Positions 11,886-23,222 of a DNA stretch of 64,000 nt are shown in pieces. The position numbers were made by a program, and so were the translations under genes. Each line of letters starts with the position of its first letter. Position 1 is the stretch's first letter. The DNA is from Nyssa sinensis (Eukaryota; Streptophyta; Magnoliopsida; Cornales; Nyssaceae). The stretch spans positions 4,791,017 to 4,855,016 of the forward strand of contig CM018052.1 in assembly GCA_008638375.1 (NCBI GenBank), in the 5' to 3' direction. The notes under the pieces are model-generated. The model was given only the letters and a program-made list of their open reading frames with translations, made no database searches and had not been told where the DNA came from.

Positions 11886-12713
11886 GAAATACAAAGGGAA
11901 GGGAAAAGCCCACCAGTAGTGCAAACCCGGGGAATCAAGGTGAGTAACCTCACATTTGAAGTGGAGATTTAATTCCACGGATTTGAATGATGTTTTAAAT
12001 ATCAAATTCTGTCTTTACACAATTCCGTTTTAAATATTCTGTTATGACATGCTTTCTGAATAATTTACTACTGTTCCTTGAGATATACTTCTGCATGTCT
12101 AACATTTCGATTTCAAATGTTATTATATATCCTGAATTTACATGTTTCACGTATTTCGATACCCTATCATGAGATTATGAACTGTATGTTTTGAATGCTT
12201 TTAAATGCATCCACACGAAGGAATTATGGGTTAAATGCTTTTAAATGCAAGATAAATTGTGCATAAGCACCACGGATTTCTATCGGGTTTCTTAGGAACC
12301 CAACTACGATACGAATAAATGCCAGGTAGCAGGATCTAATCCCCCAGGCATATGAGATATCTCCACGAAAAGTAAAATGGGAATCTGGTTCGAAACGGAT
12401 TCTATTAATGAAAGTGATAAGGTGTGTGTTGAAAATGGAAGCAGGCTTTTTCCTCATTTTCACCATGCATATTTACATGATTTGAAATTCATATACTTTA
12501 TTTCGAAAGCACAAGTTAGCTTGAATACTTTAATGTTTCAAAGCCATTGGTTAAAGAATGCATGTACTCTATGTTTCAAGTATACGAGCAATTGGTAGTG
12601 AGTATTTTACAAAATTCTCACATGCGAAACCACTACCAATTGAAACCCATGACAGATGTTAGAATTACTCACTGGGCTTTTCGAAGCTCACCCCATTCCC
12701 TAACATTTTTCAG
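11886..12713 (+). other. Conserved exon-intron segment of LTR transcript
   Basis: A 54-bp exon-like block (11886-11939) ends in the strong donor CAAG|GTGAGTAAC. The 774-bp intron-like segment 11940-12713 ends with branch-like CTAAC and the acceptor ATTTTTCAG. The same pair of sites is kept in the LTRs at 1, 5850, 15512, 33274, 35967 and 19235-22785, despite heavy divergence between them. Splicing is predicted, not shown. Confidence 0.5.
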
Positions 12714-13586
12714 GTGATGACGATGGGTGGACCCTTGCCCAATTTGGGAAGAAATGATAGGCAGCTCCATTAGGATTCTGGAGATATTTTGGGAAGTATT
12801 AGGGCCTATGGTTGGTCGAATTTTGATGTCGTACCTTTGGACAATTATGTATTTAAGCCCAAGAGGCAACCACATATGTACTTAAGCCCTTGAGGCATTC
12901 GAATATGTATCATGTATAAGACTTTAATTTTTAGTATGCTCTGATGTGATTATTCATGTGTACCGCTATGAAGAGCGACAGTACCGGACGGCTGTGCGAA
13001 AGCTTTTAAAGGATTTTAAAAAAAAAAAAAAAAAAAAAGGAAAGGGTTTTCACGCTTCCGCAAATCAAGGCCGCACCGCTATTCGATACCGTCGCCCATG
13101 TTTTGCCTTGCCCTCAGGCTCCCGGGCCTGAAGGCGGCGGTTGCGATCCGAGATCCGCACAGGGTGGGTTTCGGGTCATGACATTCTCTCTCTTCTTTCT
13201 TTCTCTCTACACGACCTTAGCCTACTCCTAGCTTGAACTTCTCATAAATTTCTCTTACACTTCATTTAATTCTGCTTTTTCTCTGTTTGCTTTCCATTAA
13301 ATGCTTGTGTGATATTTGTAGTATATATGTATATTATATATACACACATACTAACTTACATGTGAACACTATCCATGTAGAGGGGCCAACTGGAAAAGTA
13401 TAGTGTATATGGGTTTATTCTATTCTACTAAGTTAGAGTGCAATTTCAATTTCAATTATATAGTGGAGTTAATTGAAATTAATTAATCAATTAATTTAAT
13501 TATGAGATAATTAAGATTTAATTGATTAATTGAAGCTAAATTAGTGGGACCCATTAGATCCCTTATCTTGCCCTAATTAGGCTAAG

Positions 13587-13609
13587 CCCTATATATATCA
13601 TATATAGGG
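13587..13609 (+). promoter_or_regulatory. TATA-like palindrome in copia LTR
   Basis: CCCTATATATA and TATATAGGG flank a short centre, giving a palindromic TATA region about 270 bp before the LTR end, a plausible core promoter. Confidence 0.4.
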
Positions 13610-13881
13610 AGCTATTCAAAAGAAAAAGTTTTTGTGCTAGACAAAAATAAGAGGCAACCCACTCTCATACGATACGGTTTGCCTAAGGGAAAAGAAGAGA
13701 AGATCTAGAGGGGAAAAAGAAGGAAGATTGCATCAGTCATTTCAAGAAGTCCTCTTCAACAATCAAGATTATTAGGAACAATGTAATTTTAACTTTTCTT
13801 TTCAAGATTGTATGATTCATGTAAAGAAAAATATCCAAATAGATTTTTGAAATCTCTTCCTCTGTGGTTACGAACCCAACA

Positions 13882-14792
13882 CTTAGTGCCTCCAGCTCCG
13901 TTCTACTCAACCATCTACAATTTCACTTGTACCCACAAGACTTTACCAAAGCTAAATTCTTCATACAATCGCAAGCTCCACTCCTTAGATCGATGCTCTA
14001 CATAATTGCAAACTCCATGTAACCTCAAAATCTTTCAATTGCTCAACGTTGAACTCCACAAAGTTGAACTCCACAAGGTGTTTCAAATGAATTGATGATT
14101 AAGGCTCTTTGATTGATTTGGATCAAGTGTGATGAATCAAATCAATGTATTATGAGAGCAGAGATATAGATGAAGTATATATGAATGCTCTCTAATGGAA
14201 GCTCTCACTTCTCTCTAATGCTCTGCTCTCTAAAACTAATCTCCTTGATTTAAAATCGAATTTTCGTCAAATTATACTTTAGAGCTCGAGTCTCAAATAA
14301 CTCTTCAAATCAAAAAAAGTATTCCATTTCGCGCAAGGTTTGTTCGAACGAAGTAATTGCTCGTTCGAACAAGCTTCGACCGACCATCAAACGATGGTTT
14401 ACTGATGCTTGCTTGATCAAGACCAATCAAACAATGCTCAAACGATAAAAAAAAAAAGAAAAGAAAAAACCATCCTCTGTTGTTCGTTCGAACAAGCCCT
14501 AGTTTTGTTCGAACAACCAACAAAGAGTTGGTCTTCTTTGTGCATTGTGAACTCAATTTCCCTCAGTGTTTTCAAATTTGAATTTTTGGGATAATTGTTT
14601 CACAACACAAGACAACAACACAAACAATGCCAATATGATATATACTATATGCAATGCATGCTATGTGTGCGTGTGTGAGATCCAAATCACAACAGGAGTT
14701 TGAAATATCCAAAATGCCTTATATAAACCAAAGCGGTCTAAAGACGTGCATGACAATAAAGCTTGGACCATCTTGGAGTAGAACAGGGCTTG
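13882..14792. other. Interval without recognisable gene
   Basis: AT-rich sequence with repeated short strings such as GTTGAACTCCACAA (twice near 14050) and several GTTCGAAC strings near 14340-14510. No coding region or terminal repeat could be supported. It may be old copia-adjacent or host spacer DNA. Confidence 0.3.
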
Positions 14793-15920
14793 TGTAACAC
14801 CCCAACCCAATTAAGCAAATCAATTAACAATAATGACAATTATCATAAGTTAATTTTCTTAATAACCTTGGACAACGCTAAATATGACTAGCAACCCGAA
14901 ATACGAAAGCAAAGGAATAAATGATGAAAATAATTAATTCTAAATTAGAGACGACCGATGTGAGAATACAATTTAATGTCAACGGCCATGATTTGATAGA
15001 AGTCACGAATAATGTTGATCGAGGATTAACACACAAGTGAATGTGAAAAATTAGTGCACAAAGTGCACTTAAGCAAGATTAGCATAACGTATGGAGGGAG
15101 CGCGTTTAATCAGAATTATTTTGATAATTATGATGGACTATTAGAATAATTAAAATACAATTAAATATGTTAAGACGAGACAATGAAGGCTATGAGAACT
15201 TGACAAGATCCCGATTTATGAAATCGACACACAAAAAGAATAAATAAATGATACAAGTACATGAGGAAGAAATAAAATGAATTGAGAATTTTTTGATAAA
15301 AATAATATACTTTTGGTATAAACCAAACATGATGGGACGTGTTAAAAATAAAATTAATGACATGAAGAGGAAGCATGCAAGAGTAAAAAAAATTACGAGA
15401 ATGCCAAGAGATTTTACAATAATTGAAACGCAATTTTGAAAATTCAAGAAACACACCCTTAATGCCAAACAAGGCATAAGAAGAGAAAAAGAGAGAAAAT
15501 AAGGCCAAAAGTGTCACATCCCCCAGACCCACCCTGTGCGGATTTGGGGTACGTGGCAAAGGCCAGTTAGGCACCCATCGGGTTTTATCAGTTTTTTTTT
15601 TTTTTTTTTTGAAAACAAAACCCCGACGGTAATCCTAACCAAAGGCCATTCCGATCTAAATCCCAAGCATAATGCATTCAACATATATAGTTTAAGCAGC
15701 GGAATTTTCACATGAGAATGCATACATATATATACTTGGTAGAGCATTCAGGATATATCATAGTCAGACCTATCTTAATCAAGATTACAAAACAGTTTCA
15801 CTACAAAAGGTCATAATCTGTTCAGTTATACAAAAAGTACAAAAATGGTATAGATTCTCAAAAATGGGTTATCATTCTATCTGGGGGTCTCCAACTTTTT
15901 CCCCCTAAGTTCTGGACCTG

Positions 15921-16708
15921 CTAAACCTGTCCATCTGAGGGTTCCCCTGAAATTATTAAAATAATGGAATGAGCTTTAAAAAAGCCCAGTGAGTAACACA
16001 GATATCCAGGCAAGAGTTTCGAGTTCATTCTTTGCTTAAATCACATGGTAATTAAATCAGTTTGGAATTAATAGTTCAATAAATCCAAGTCAAATTCAAT
16101 AGATCAAAACAGATAAACGGTTCAGAGTGCTAGCATATCAATCAGAAGTATAGTTAATCATTTGAGAAACTAAAAACCATGTCATCGGTGATAAAAGCAT
16201 GCATTTAAAACAATTGCATTTAAAACATATGGTATTCGAAACAATTTAGCAGATCAAGGAACAGTAACTTGAACAGTGTCAGAAGTTACTCACCTTCAAT
16301 ATTCGAGTTTGAAGCTATGAACGGAGCCTTCCTCTTTTTCTCCTTAAGCCTAAAACAATTTATAAAGATTTATCAACTCATGACCTTAGACTGAGTAAGT
16401 CTACCCTATGATGGGTTTCATGGAACTAACTTATAGTGGCTAGTTCTTAGGTCTTACCTCTTAAGCATTTGGCTTAGGGTTTCAGTATCTTCCTGTTTTT
16501 TCATCTTGGCCTCGGCAATCATTTCCTTAGTACGTGCCTTATATATGAAGGGCTGGATGGAAACGATTTCAGTGGACTTAGCTATTCTAATATGGCGCTC
16601 AATAACTCTTTGCTGCCTCAGTAATTCTTGCATAAACTCTTGTTGTTTCTTATCGGCTAACCTCTGGGCCTTAGTCATGATGGTGAATTTCTTGCCCTGT
16701 TTGTCCAT
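15921..16708 (-). CDS. LTR-encoded small charged protein, three coding exons (copy 2)
   Basis: Unrecognised protein, homologous to that at 570-1044. Exon 2 is 16458-16731 with ATG at 16706-16708 in a strong context (CTACCATGG), behind branch-like CTAAC and acceptor TTCTAG. It encodes 84 residues; without splicing it stops at a TAA made by the donor AG|GTAAGA. Exon 3 is 16294-16349 (56 bp, acceptor TTGTTTTAG, donor AAG|GTGAGTAAC) and exon 4 starts at 15946 (acceptor TAATTTCAG) with TAG at 15921-15923. The frame stays open across both joins, giving 110 residues. Introns are 347 and 108 bp, and a further 1660-bp intron upstream starts at donor 18392/18391. Residues shared with copy 1 include TIMTKAQR, KQQ, FMQELLR, QRVI, IAK, AEAK and TETL. 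Basic and probably helical; no known domain. Splicing is inferred from site consensus and conservation. Confidence 0.65.
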
Positions 16709-16799
16709 GGTAGTTTAAGTGATATTTTTACCTAGAACACAGTTTAACATGTTAGAACAGATGCCTTCATATATTTATCGGTTCTGATTTTCATATTAT

Positions 16800-17270
16800 G
16801 GACCTAACCATTGAGTCCGGAAGGTTGAAGAAAGTCAATTTAGACTCTCTCGGCTTTTAAATCTGGGTTCGGGTATATCAGGGGTATTTTGGTCATTTTT
16901 GCCGTCACATAATTTCTGTCTCGGATTCGTCATCTAATCATGCATACAGTCTCACAAGTGTCAGGTCTACTACTGGTATTAATTCCGTTTTAATCGGACT
17001 TCATTTAGGCCTTGTACAGTGTCAGGGGTATTATGGTAACTTCATATGTTGTATTTTTCGGTACTTTATTTGTAGTCACGGACCTCACCATTGAGTCCGG
17101 AATGTCCAACATAGTTAAAATGGACTATCTTTCAGTGAAATTTGGCCCTATGTGTCATTAGGGGCAGTATGGTCATTTACCCTTTACATGTCTGTATTTT
17201 TCGGGACTTGGTTTCACAAATCGGACTCCACCATTGAGTCCGGAATGCCCGAAATAGTAAGATTACACTA
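16800..17270 (-). repeat. Tandem units of about 140 bp in LTR intron 1
   Basis: Four units begin near 16800, 16940, 17081 and 17222, three of them with the ACCATTGAGTCCGGAA core and each with a ggtcatttt-like block. Even spacing and shared order show tandem amplification before the LTR copies diverged. Confidence 0.75.
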
Positions 17271-17554
17271 TTCAATCATTAAATTCGGACTTGGTTTGAC
17301 TCGTTTAGGGTCCAGGGGCAATATAGTAATTATCCCCTTTTAATAAAATAATTAAATAATTATTTTATTATTTTATTTAATTTTTCAGGGGTATAATTGC
17401 AAAAGATTTTAAAAATCTGGGCCTTAGTATAATTCTGTCAAACAGTGGGGGTCGGTTTGCAAATATTTAAAAGTTCAAAACTGAACCCAAGGGTTCAGTC
17501 TCTTTGCAACTGAACCGGTCCGGTTCAGTCCGGTTCTGACCGGTCTGTTACGTT

Positions 17555-17577
17555 GCTGACGTCACGATGACGTCAGC
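17555..17577. promoter_or_regulatory. Double TGACGTCA/TGACG palindrome
   Basis: GCTGACGTCA and TGACGTCAGC flank a CGA centre. It is the same element as at 8447 with one changed base, and lies inside the predicted intron 1 of the LTR gene. Confidence 0.6.
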
Positions 17578-18842
17578 CCTCAAATAATTTAAAAAAACTG
17601 TTTATTCAAAACGACGTAGCTTTATTAATGCAGTGGCAGTCCCTGGGACAGACACGTGTCCGAGTTGGCTCGGCCCAACCCATCTCGACTCGATCGACTC
17701 GGTCGACTCAGCCGAGTCAACTCCGTCTTCTCCACAAACAGACTCGGTGTTGCCCTATTTTCTGCAGATTTTTAGCTTCTATTTCGTGAGTTTTAGGGTA
17801 CGGTTTCTTGCTGTTTTGGGGTGGTATCGACTCCTGAGGGTCACACCAACACTTTGGCATCGGTTTTGGGCATCAAAACAACCCAACAAGTTCTGTTTTC
17901 AAGAGAGTAACCGTGACCTGCAACTCGATCTAGCACCCTCATTTCTCAACCATTTCGTGTGTGGTTTGAAGCTACGTGACCTACAAATCCTAAGGATCAA
18001 GACCCTATTTATATATTTCAGTTTAGTCTCGAGTTTTAACGGATTGAATTTTAAACCCGTAGGTTCATTTCCAATTTCGTGGGGCTACAGTGAGTCTCGA
18101 GGTCGCGTAGGTACATATTTGAGATCCTCTTGGGGTCTATTTCAGGCCTTGACACTCAAAACTCTGAACTGTTATGGTCGATTCAGACCTGGGTTTTCCA
18201 AGGTTCATCAATGGAGGTTGGTCTCGGGTTTCATGGGTTTTGACCTATCCGAGACCTCTAAGCCATGCTATACACTCAAAACAGTTCCTAGAGTCAATAA
18301 TGAGGCATGCATGTAGTCTATACCCGTAGCAACTCATAAAAATAATTCAAAATCTACAAAACAAGAATTGAAGATAATTTAGAATTTTTACCTTCACAGT
18401 GCTGTCCCTCTCGGTTATGGTTCGACCCAGACCTCTCACAGTGTCCTCAAGTTCCTCAGGTCATGCATGAAATCCTCAAGCCTTTACTTCAATTGCCAAT
18501 TCCCTCTCTCACTTGCATGCACAATCTCCCTTCTCTCTCTCTCTCTCTCCACACTTCACCCTCACTCTCTCTCAATCCCTCACGTATGACTCAGTTTTAG
18601 AATTTCAGAATTCTCTAAGGAGAGAATCTGATGCAAGTTATGTATATATATATGTACATATAGGGCTATACACATGTGAGTGTATCTCTACCCTTAGTGG
18701 GTTTGTGACTGCTGACTTGATGGAGGTGATGGAGGGCTATGATGAAGGGAATGCATGCAAGGCCATTGGCCAATTTGGGTGGTGGCTTGAGCAGATTATA
18801 GGTTATATACATATATTGCTGTATTTATGCACAAAGTAACCA

Positions 18843-18925
18843 ACAGCCTAGTTGGTAACTTTTTGAGACAAAGTTGCTTACCTTGGTAGGTCAAGGGTTC
18901 AATTCCCCTTAGCCTCCCAAGTGAC
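18843..18925 (+). repeat. tRNA-like module, antisense to host LTR
   Basis: TAGTTGGTAAC (A-box-like) and GGTCAAGGGTTCAATTCC (B-box-like) lie about 45 bp apart. The start of the same module is also readable at 57668. Confidence 0.55.
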
Positions 18926-19239
18926 CATTTTCTCTTAATTTCTGGTTAAGGCCTTGTTTGGTTGTCGCTAATTTTCAGTTTCACTGTTTTGGCCTTAACT
19001 CCCAATCTGTAACTCCTTTTTCAGTGCAGTTTCTTTCTGTCACTTCCTACTCAGAATATCTTCCATTGACTAAGGTCCAATGTCAGTTTTTATTTTCTCG
19101 AGTTTCCCATAATTAGCTAATTCGAGTTTTATCACTATTAAAAATAGGCATTAAATTAGCTAAACCTGACATTTCATTCCCAAAACAGTTTCCTCATATA
19201 CAAAACATGTCAGTTACGAAATTGGGGTATTACAAAAAG

Positions 19240-19325
19240 TGTTGGCCAAGAGACTTGAACCCAAGACCAAAATAGGAAGAAAAAACTTATACCAAAAAGA
19301 ATAGCCAACTTGGCTACAACACTTT
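19240..19325 (-). repeat. tRNA-like module in element E LTR
   Basis: The minus strand reads TAGCCAAGTTGGCTA and then GGTCTTGGGTTCAAGTC, a decayed copy of the module at 9597 and 18843. Confidence 0.45.
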
Positions 19326-19343
19326 TGTGCTATATATCTCACA

Positions 19344-19344
<1 letters not shown>

Positions 19345-19385
<41 letters not shown>
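19345..19385. repeat. (AT)n microsatellite
   Basis: A long uninterrupted AT dinucleotide run. Confidence 0.95.
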
Positions 19386-19388
<3 letters not shown>

Positions 19389-19603
19389 AGCTACATAAAA
19401 TGTCAAGTTTGCATGCACTCAGGCTGAGGTGTTAACCCCTCATTCGGGCATCCTCCCTATCAATTAGATTACATGCAAATTAAAAGTATATATAAAAATA
19501 TATGTATATATATGTATATATGTGCTATATATATATATATACATATATTATGTGTATATTACATAAAATAAAATAGAGCCAAGTGTGTGCAAGTGTGTGT
19601 ACT

Positions 19604-19616
19604 ATTTATAAGTAGA

Positions 19617-19656
<40 letters not shown>
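19604..19656 (+). promoter_or_regulatory. TATA-like box and (GA)n leader of element E LTR
   Basis: ATTTATAAG at about 19604-19612 is followed directly by a pure GA run (19618-19656). All long LTRs here have a GA-rich tract at the matching place in LTR sense, so it probably marks the 5' end of the LTR transcript; GA runs are also bound by plant GAGA-binding (BPC) proteins. Confidence 0.4.
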
Positions 19657-19658
<2 letters not shown>

Positions 19659-20548
19659 GAGACTTGCTGAGAGAGGAAGAAGATGCAGGCTATGCAGCCC
19701 CTGCATGTGGCATGCAAGGTCAAAAGCAAGGAAGAAGAGAGAGATGAAAACTAAAGAGAGAGAGAGAGGTAAAATTTTTTGTCTCTAGAAAAATTCAATT
19801 ACCAACTTGTTTATGGCGTAGAATATGCATGCATGTAGTTTATATTGTTGAGGGAAAGAAATAGAAGAAAAATGGTGAGGTTTAAGCTAAGGAAACCCTA
19901 AAACCTCTAAGACTCGAATATGTGAAAAATTGAGTTTTTGATCAAACTTGATTAAAGCTTCAAACAAATTACATAGCTCAAAAGAGCATGAAACAAGGAG
20001 CGTTCTACAACTTGAATCACAAAAAATGGTTAAGAAACCATTGAGAAAATAGTGGTTATAGTTAGGGGAAGAAAAAATTGAAAACTTGTAATTTAGCTTG
20101 CTTTGTTGTGTTTAAGGAACGAAAAAATCATCCTTATAGTTTTAGAAACATGAAGGATGATATTGGAGCAAAAATAGTGGCTAAAAAGCCACGAAATAGA
20201 GAATGTGTGCCTTATCGAAAAGTCGGGCCCTTGTTGGAGCCCGACTATAACGCTTTATTTTGAACATAAGAGATCATCAAATTCAAAATTGAAACTATAT
20301 AAGGAATCCTCACAAGATTTAGGTTCAAACCACATTGAAAATAGGTCGGAATTCAACCAGGGACAGTTGTCGATGTCGAAGAAAGCCACCGGAACCCTTG
20401 TGGGAGTAATGGGGAAAAAGAACAGTGGCAGGTCGGGTCTCGGGTTAGATTCGGGTCGGGCCCTGACCGAATCATATAATGGCTTTAAAACACTTGTCAA
20501 AACAACGTCGTTTTGGCTTAAAAAGATTTTAAAAAATAAAATATTAGG

Positions 20549-20572
20549 GCTGACATCAGCATGATGTCAGCA
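20549..20572. promoter_or_regulatory. Decayed TGACGTCA palindrome
   Basis: TGACATCA and TGATGTCA sit where other LTRs have TGACGTCA twice. Both CpGs have become CpA/TpG, the change expected from deamination of methylated cytosine. Confidence 0.5.
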
Positions 20573-21755
20573 TAACTCATCAAATCGAATGGACTGGTTG
20601 GTTCAGCACTATTTGGGGCTGGTTCAATTAAAATCCAATTAAACCAATTGGTTTTATTTAAATAGTTTTTAAAAATTATGTTTTGGCCCCCATGAGTTTC
20701 TAAAATTATAATTAGACCCCCAGAACCTTCGGTTAGTTGTAAAATGACGCCCAACAGTTTTGATTAATTATGAAATGACCTAGAAATTAATTAAATATTA
20801 ATTTTAAATCTCTTTAATTATATGAAAAATCACTAAAATGCCTTTAGGCCAAATAAAGGCTGATTAAAATAAAAGAATAGTGCAACCCAATATTTCTGGG
20901 CATTCCAGACTCAATAGCGGAGTTTGATTTGTGAAATTATACCCGGAGTAATACGAACGGACAAATTGGAATAATTTCAAATACGTCCAGACGATTAGTT
21001 AAGTTACCAATTGAATCCTAATGTTTGTAAAAGTACGTAACTTAACATTTTGGGACATTTCAGACCCAATGGAGGGATCCATTTTGTGAAACGAAATCCT
21101 GGAAATATAGTCACGTGAAATGTTGTAATTACCGTTTTACCTTTAGTAATCCAAAAGCTAGTTAAATGTCAGAAGTGGCATACTCTAACTTTATTAGGCA
21201 TCTTGGACTCAACGGTGGAGTCCGTTTTAGCAAACAAAGTACCAAAAAATGTGACGCGTTAAAACATAAAATTACAAAAATGCCCAAGACATAATGTAAG
21301 TCACAAAGATGCGAATTAAGATCCAGAAAAGCATATATTGACTATATTCAATATTTCAGACTTGATGTTGACATTCCTTTGAGGAAAATAAGACTCGATA
21401 ACAAACTGAAAATGACGAATACGTCTTTAGAACATAATAAGGTTACCAGAAGTAGAAAAATAGAATTAATAAGTTCACATAAATGTTATAAGGACCAAAT
21501 AGACTCAAAATAGAGTTACGTGAATCGTGCATGAAAAAACATATGGGACATTGAAAAGTATAAATTATCGATTTGCCCTTAAGGGGCCAAATTAGTTATA
21601 AGGCATCAGGGAACCCTAAATTGGGGAATTTGAAGACCCCTAATTGAATAGACTAAATTCAAAAGAAATTAAAACACCGAATAACAAATTTTGGTATTAG
21701 AATGAATACTAATTTATTATGCCATGTATTTTTGTTCCGTAATTATAGGATCACC

Positions 21756-22740
21756 AAAACAATGGAAAATGGAAAGAAAGCTAGGGGATAGCTATAATGG
21801 TACCCGCAGGGGGATGCAATGCTAAGAACCCAATGTAAGTAACCCGAACTCTAATATGTAATAATTCTTAGCCATGTCACAATTTTATTTCCTCGACGTT
21901 GCCAATTTGTATTCTATATATACCTAGCATTATTGATTTCCACAATTTGATACATGTTCAACCTTATGGATATGATAGAATTTGATTGCCAATATCCTGA
22001 CGTGATTACTTGTTCATTTCTATACCTTGCTTTTGATATTGGAAAATTGTTATGTTTTCTTACTACTTAGAATTGGATATTCCACATATATGTACATCCC
22101 TAATGGAATTCTATTGATGATGACATTATTATAAGTGTCGGGAGTTGTGTCTGTCATAACGTCCATCTTGATTCTATAGATGCTGATATGGACCTAAAGG
22201 TCGATGATTGGGAATAATGCCCAACACTTAGTCCACAGAGGACATGATATAGGATAAGAGCTCTAGTGCTATTCAGGAACCTGAATGAGGGGTGAACCTG
22301 AATGAGTGTTTTTGAGGGTAGCCGGGCCTTTCTGATTGATAGCATTTATTTTGTTAGTATCTCATTTTTTTTTTAATCATAATCTGTTAATGCACTTTTT
22401 AGTTATTGATACACTTTACAAGCCTATCATTGGATTCGATTTGGCAATTTGTGATATCTTGTGATATTTAACAGCTGATTGTTGTATAGGCTAAATCCCT
22501 ATTATGGAATTGCTAAACTGTTTACATCACTTTGTTCAAATTACCTTAGGATGTGCCTTTTTGGACCCACAGGTCATCTTTGTTGATTTATTTTCCTTTG
22601 TGACTAGCTATTGTTATATATCCTTTCGCTTGCCATTTGGTTGTATTTTGTTACATATACTAACCCTGTCCTATAGTAGAGCGAGAGAATTTACTTACTA
22701 AGCTAAGTTAACTCACTCCATATTTATTACAATTTTTCAG
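21756..22740 (+). other. Conserved exon-intron segment of element E LTR
   Basis: The acceptor TTATAG near 21750 is followed by an exon-like block, then donor AAT|GTAAGTAACCC near 21836 and acceptor CAATTTTTCAG at 22740. These correspond to the small exon and last intron of the LTR gene in the solo LTRs at 9381 and 15512. No conserved protein was found upstream in this copy. Confidence 0.4.
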
Positions 22741-23214
22741 GTATCACCATATGGAAGGAAATATAATGATGGCAACTAGTGGAGCTGTAGAGATCTGAAA
22801 AATCAGGATAAATTTCTCGTTTTTGCCAGTAGGGTACTATTCATACACTGTTTGTTGATAGGGCATTATACATGTATAATTTAGAAATAATTCATGTTTA
22901 GTAGAATAATTTGAGTATGCCATAGAAGAGAAATATGCTTAAAATGTTAAAATGCACCTCCTGTAAAACTTTGAGCCTAATCGAAGATAGTTTCAAAAAT
23001 GGACCATAAAGGGCATCCCAGGTGGCCTGGGTGGACCCGGCCGCACCCGGCCACATGTGAAAATAAATTTTGTAGAAATTTTTATTTAAAATAATTTTAA
23101 GAACTTTGGTTAAAGCAAAATGTCGAATTGAGGCGTTTCGGGATGGATTGTAGTGTAACGGGGTCCCGAACTCATTAAGGGCAAAATGGTCATTTTACCC
23201 CTTAGCACCTTTAC

Positions 23215-23222
23215 TATAAATA
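23215..23222 (+). promoter_or_regulatory. TATA box of B-family LTR B1
   Basis: TATAAATA, in the context CACCTTTACTATAAATAGG, is kept at the same place in B2 (44728) and B3 (31162-31168 on minus). About 430 bp from the LTR start it is a likely core promoter, followed by ccccttagtgt. Confidence 0.65.

Larger units (their letters stand above)
9381..13183 (+). mobile_element. Complete solo LTR, 3803 bp, TSD TTCTC
   Basis: The LTR starts TGTAACACCCCGACCC and ends TTTCGGGTCATGACA. It is flanked by TTCTC on both sides (9376-9380 and 13184-13188), a perfect 5-bp target duplication. No primer site, gag or second LTR is inside, so it is a solo LTR left by LTR-LTR recombination. It lies in the leader of the antisense LTR at 5850. 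Splice-like sites in sense order are a donor at 10153/10154 (TTTGAAG|GTAAGC), an acceptor at 11885 (TTTTCTTAG), a donor at 11939/11940 (CAAG|GTGAGTAAC) and an acceptor at 12713 (CTAACATTTTTCAG). The TGACGTCA palindrome and the main coding exon are missing. Confidence 0.92.
5850..13360 (-). mobile_element. Long LTR, antisense, interrupted by solo LTR
   Basis: It begins TGTCATAACCCGAAACCC at 5850 (U5 end of the LTR family) and follows the shared landmark order to the CT-rich leader at about 9300. There the LTR 9381-13183 is inserted, and the sequence resumes at 13184 with the same TTCTC. The expected right terminus (GGGGTATTACA) is missing; similarity fades at about 13360 in TA/CA repeats, so the end was deleted. 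The splice sites of the LTR gene are kept (acceptor at 7571/7570, small exon 7372-7435 with flanking AG and GTGAGTAAC), but the main coding exon seen in copies 1 and 15512 is absent. Confidence 0.8.
5095..13881 (+). mobile_element. Ty1/copia 3' LTR split by nested LTRs
   Basis: The LTR starts TGTTAGGATGTGTGCCC at 5095. Its first part runs to 5849, and the rest resumes at about 13360, after the antisense LTR 5850-13360, and seems to end GAACCCAACA at 13881. The second part has a TATA-like palindrome at 13587-13609 and a purine-rich leader. No 5' LTR is seen, so the target duplication cannot be tested and the right end is a judgement from the CA terminus. Confidence 0.65.
15512..19234 (-). mobile_element. 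Complete solo LTR, 3723 bp, TSD AAAAG
   Basis: On the minus strand it starts TGTAATACCCCAATTTCG and ends GGGGGATGTGACA. AAAAG lies on both sides (15507-15511, 19235-19239), and removing it restores a continuous host LTR (ggccaaaag-tgttggcc). No primer site or internal domain is present. It has all LTR landmarks: CT-rich leader (18520-18560), TGACGTCA palindrome, roughly 140-bp units and antisense tRNA-like module. It also has the best-preserved copy of the LTR-encoded gene. Confidence 0.93.

Noticed and set aside
15170..15574. Open frame of 134 codons on the minus strand
   Set aside because: It runs across the junction of an inserted LTR (15512), so it cannot be an old gene.
17633..18316. 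Open frame of 227 codons on the plus strand
   Set aside because: It is antisense to the solo LTR, crosses the region that is intron 1 in the LTR model, shows no domain, and the matching stretches in other LTRs do not keep the frame.
20205..20564. Open frame of 119 codons on the plus strand
   Set aside because: It falls in the element E LTR with no homologous frame in sister LTRs; the protein composition looks random.
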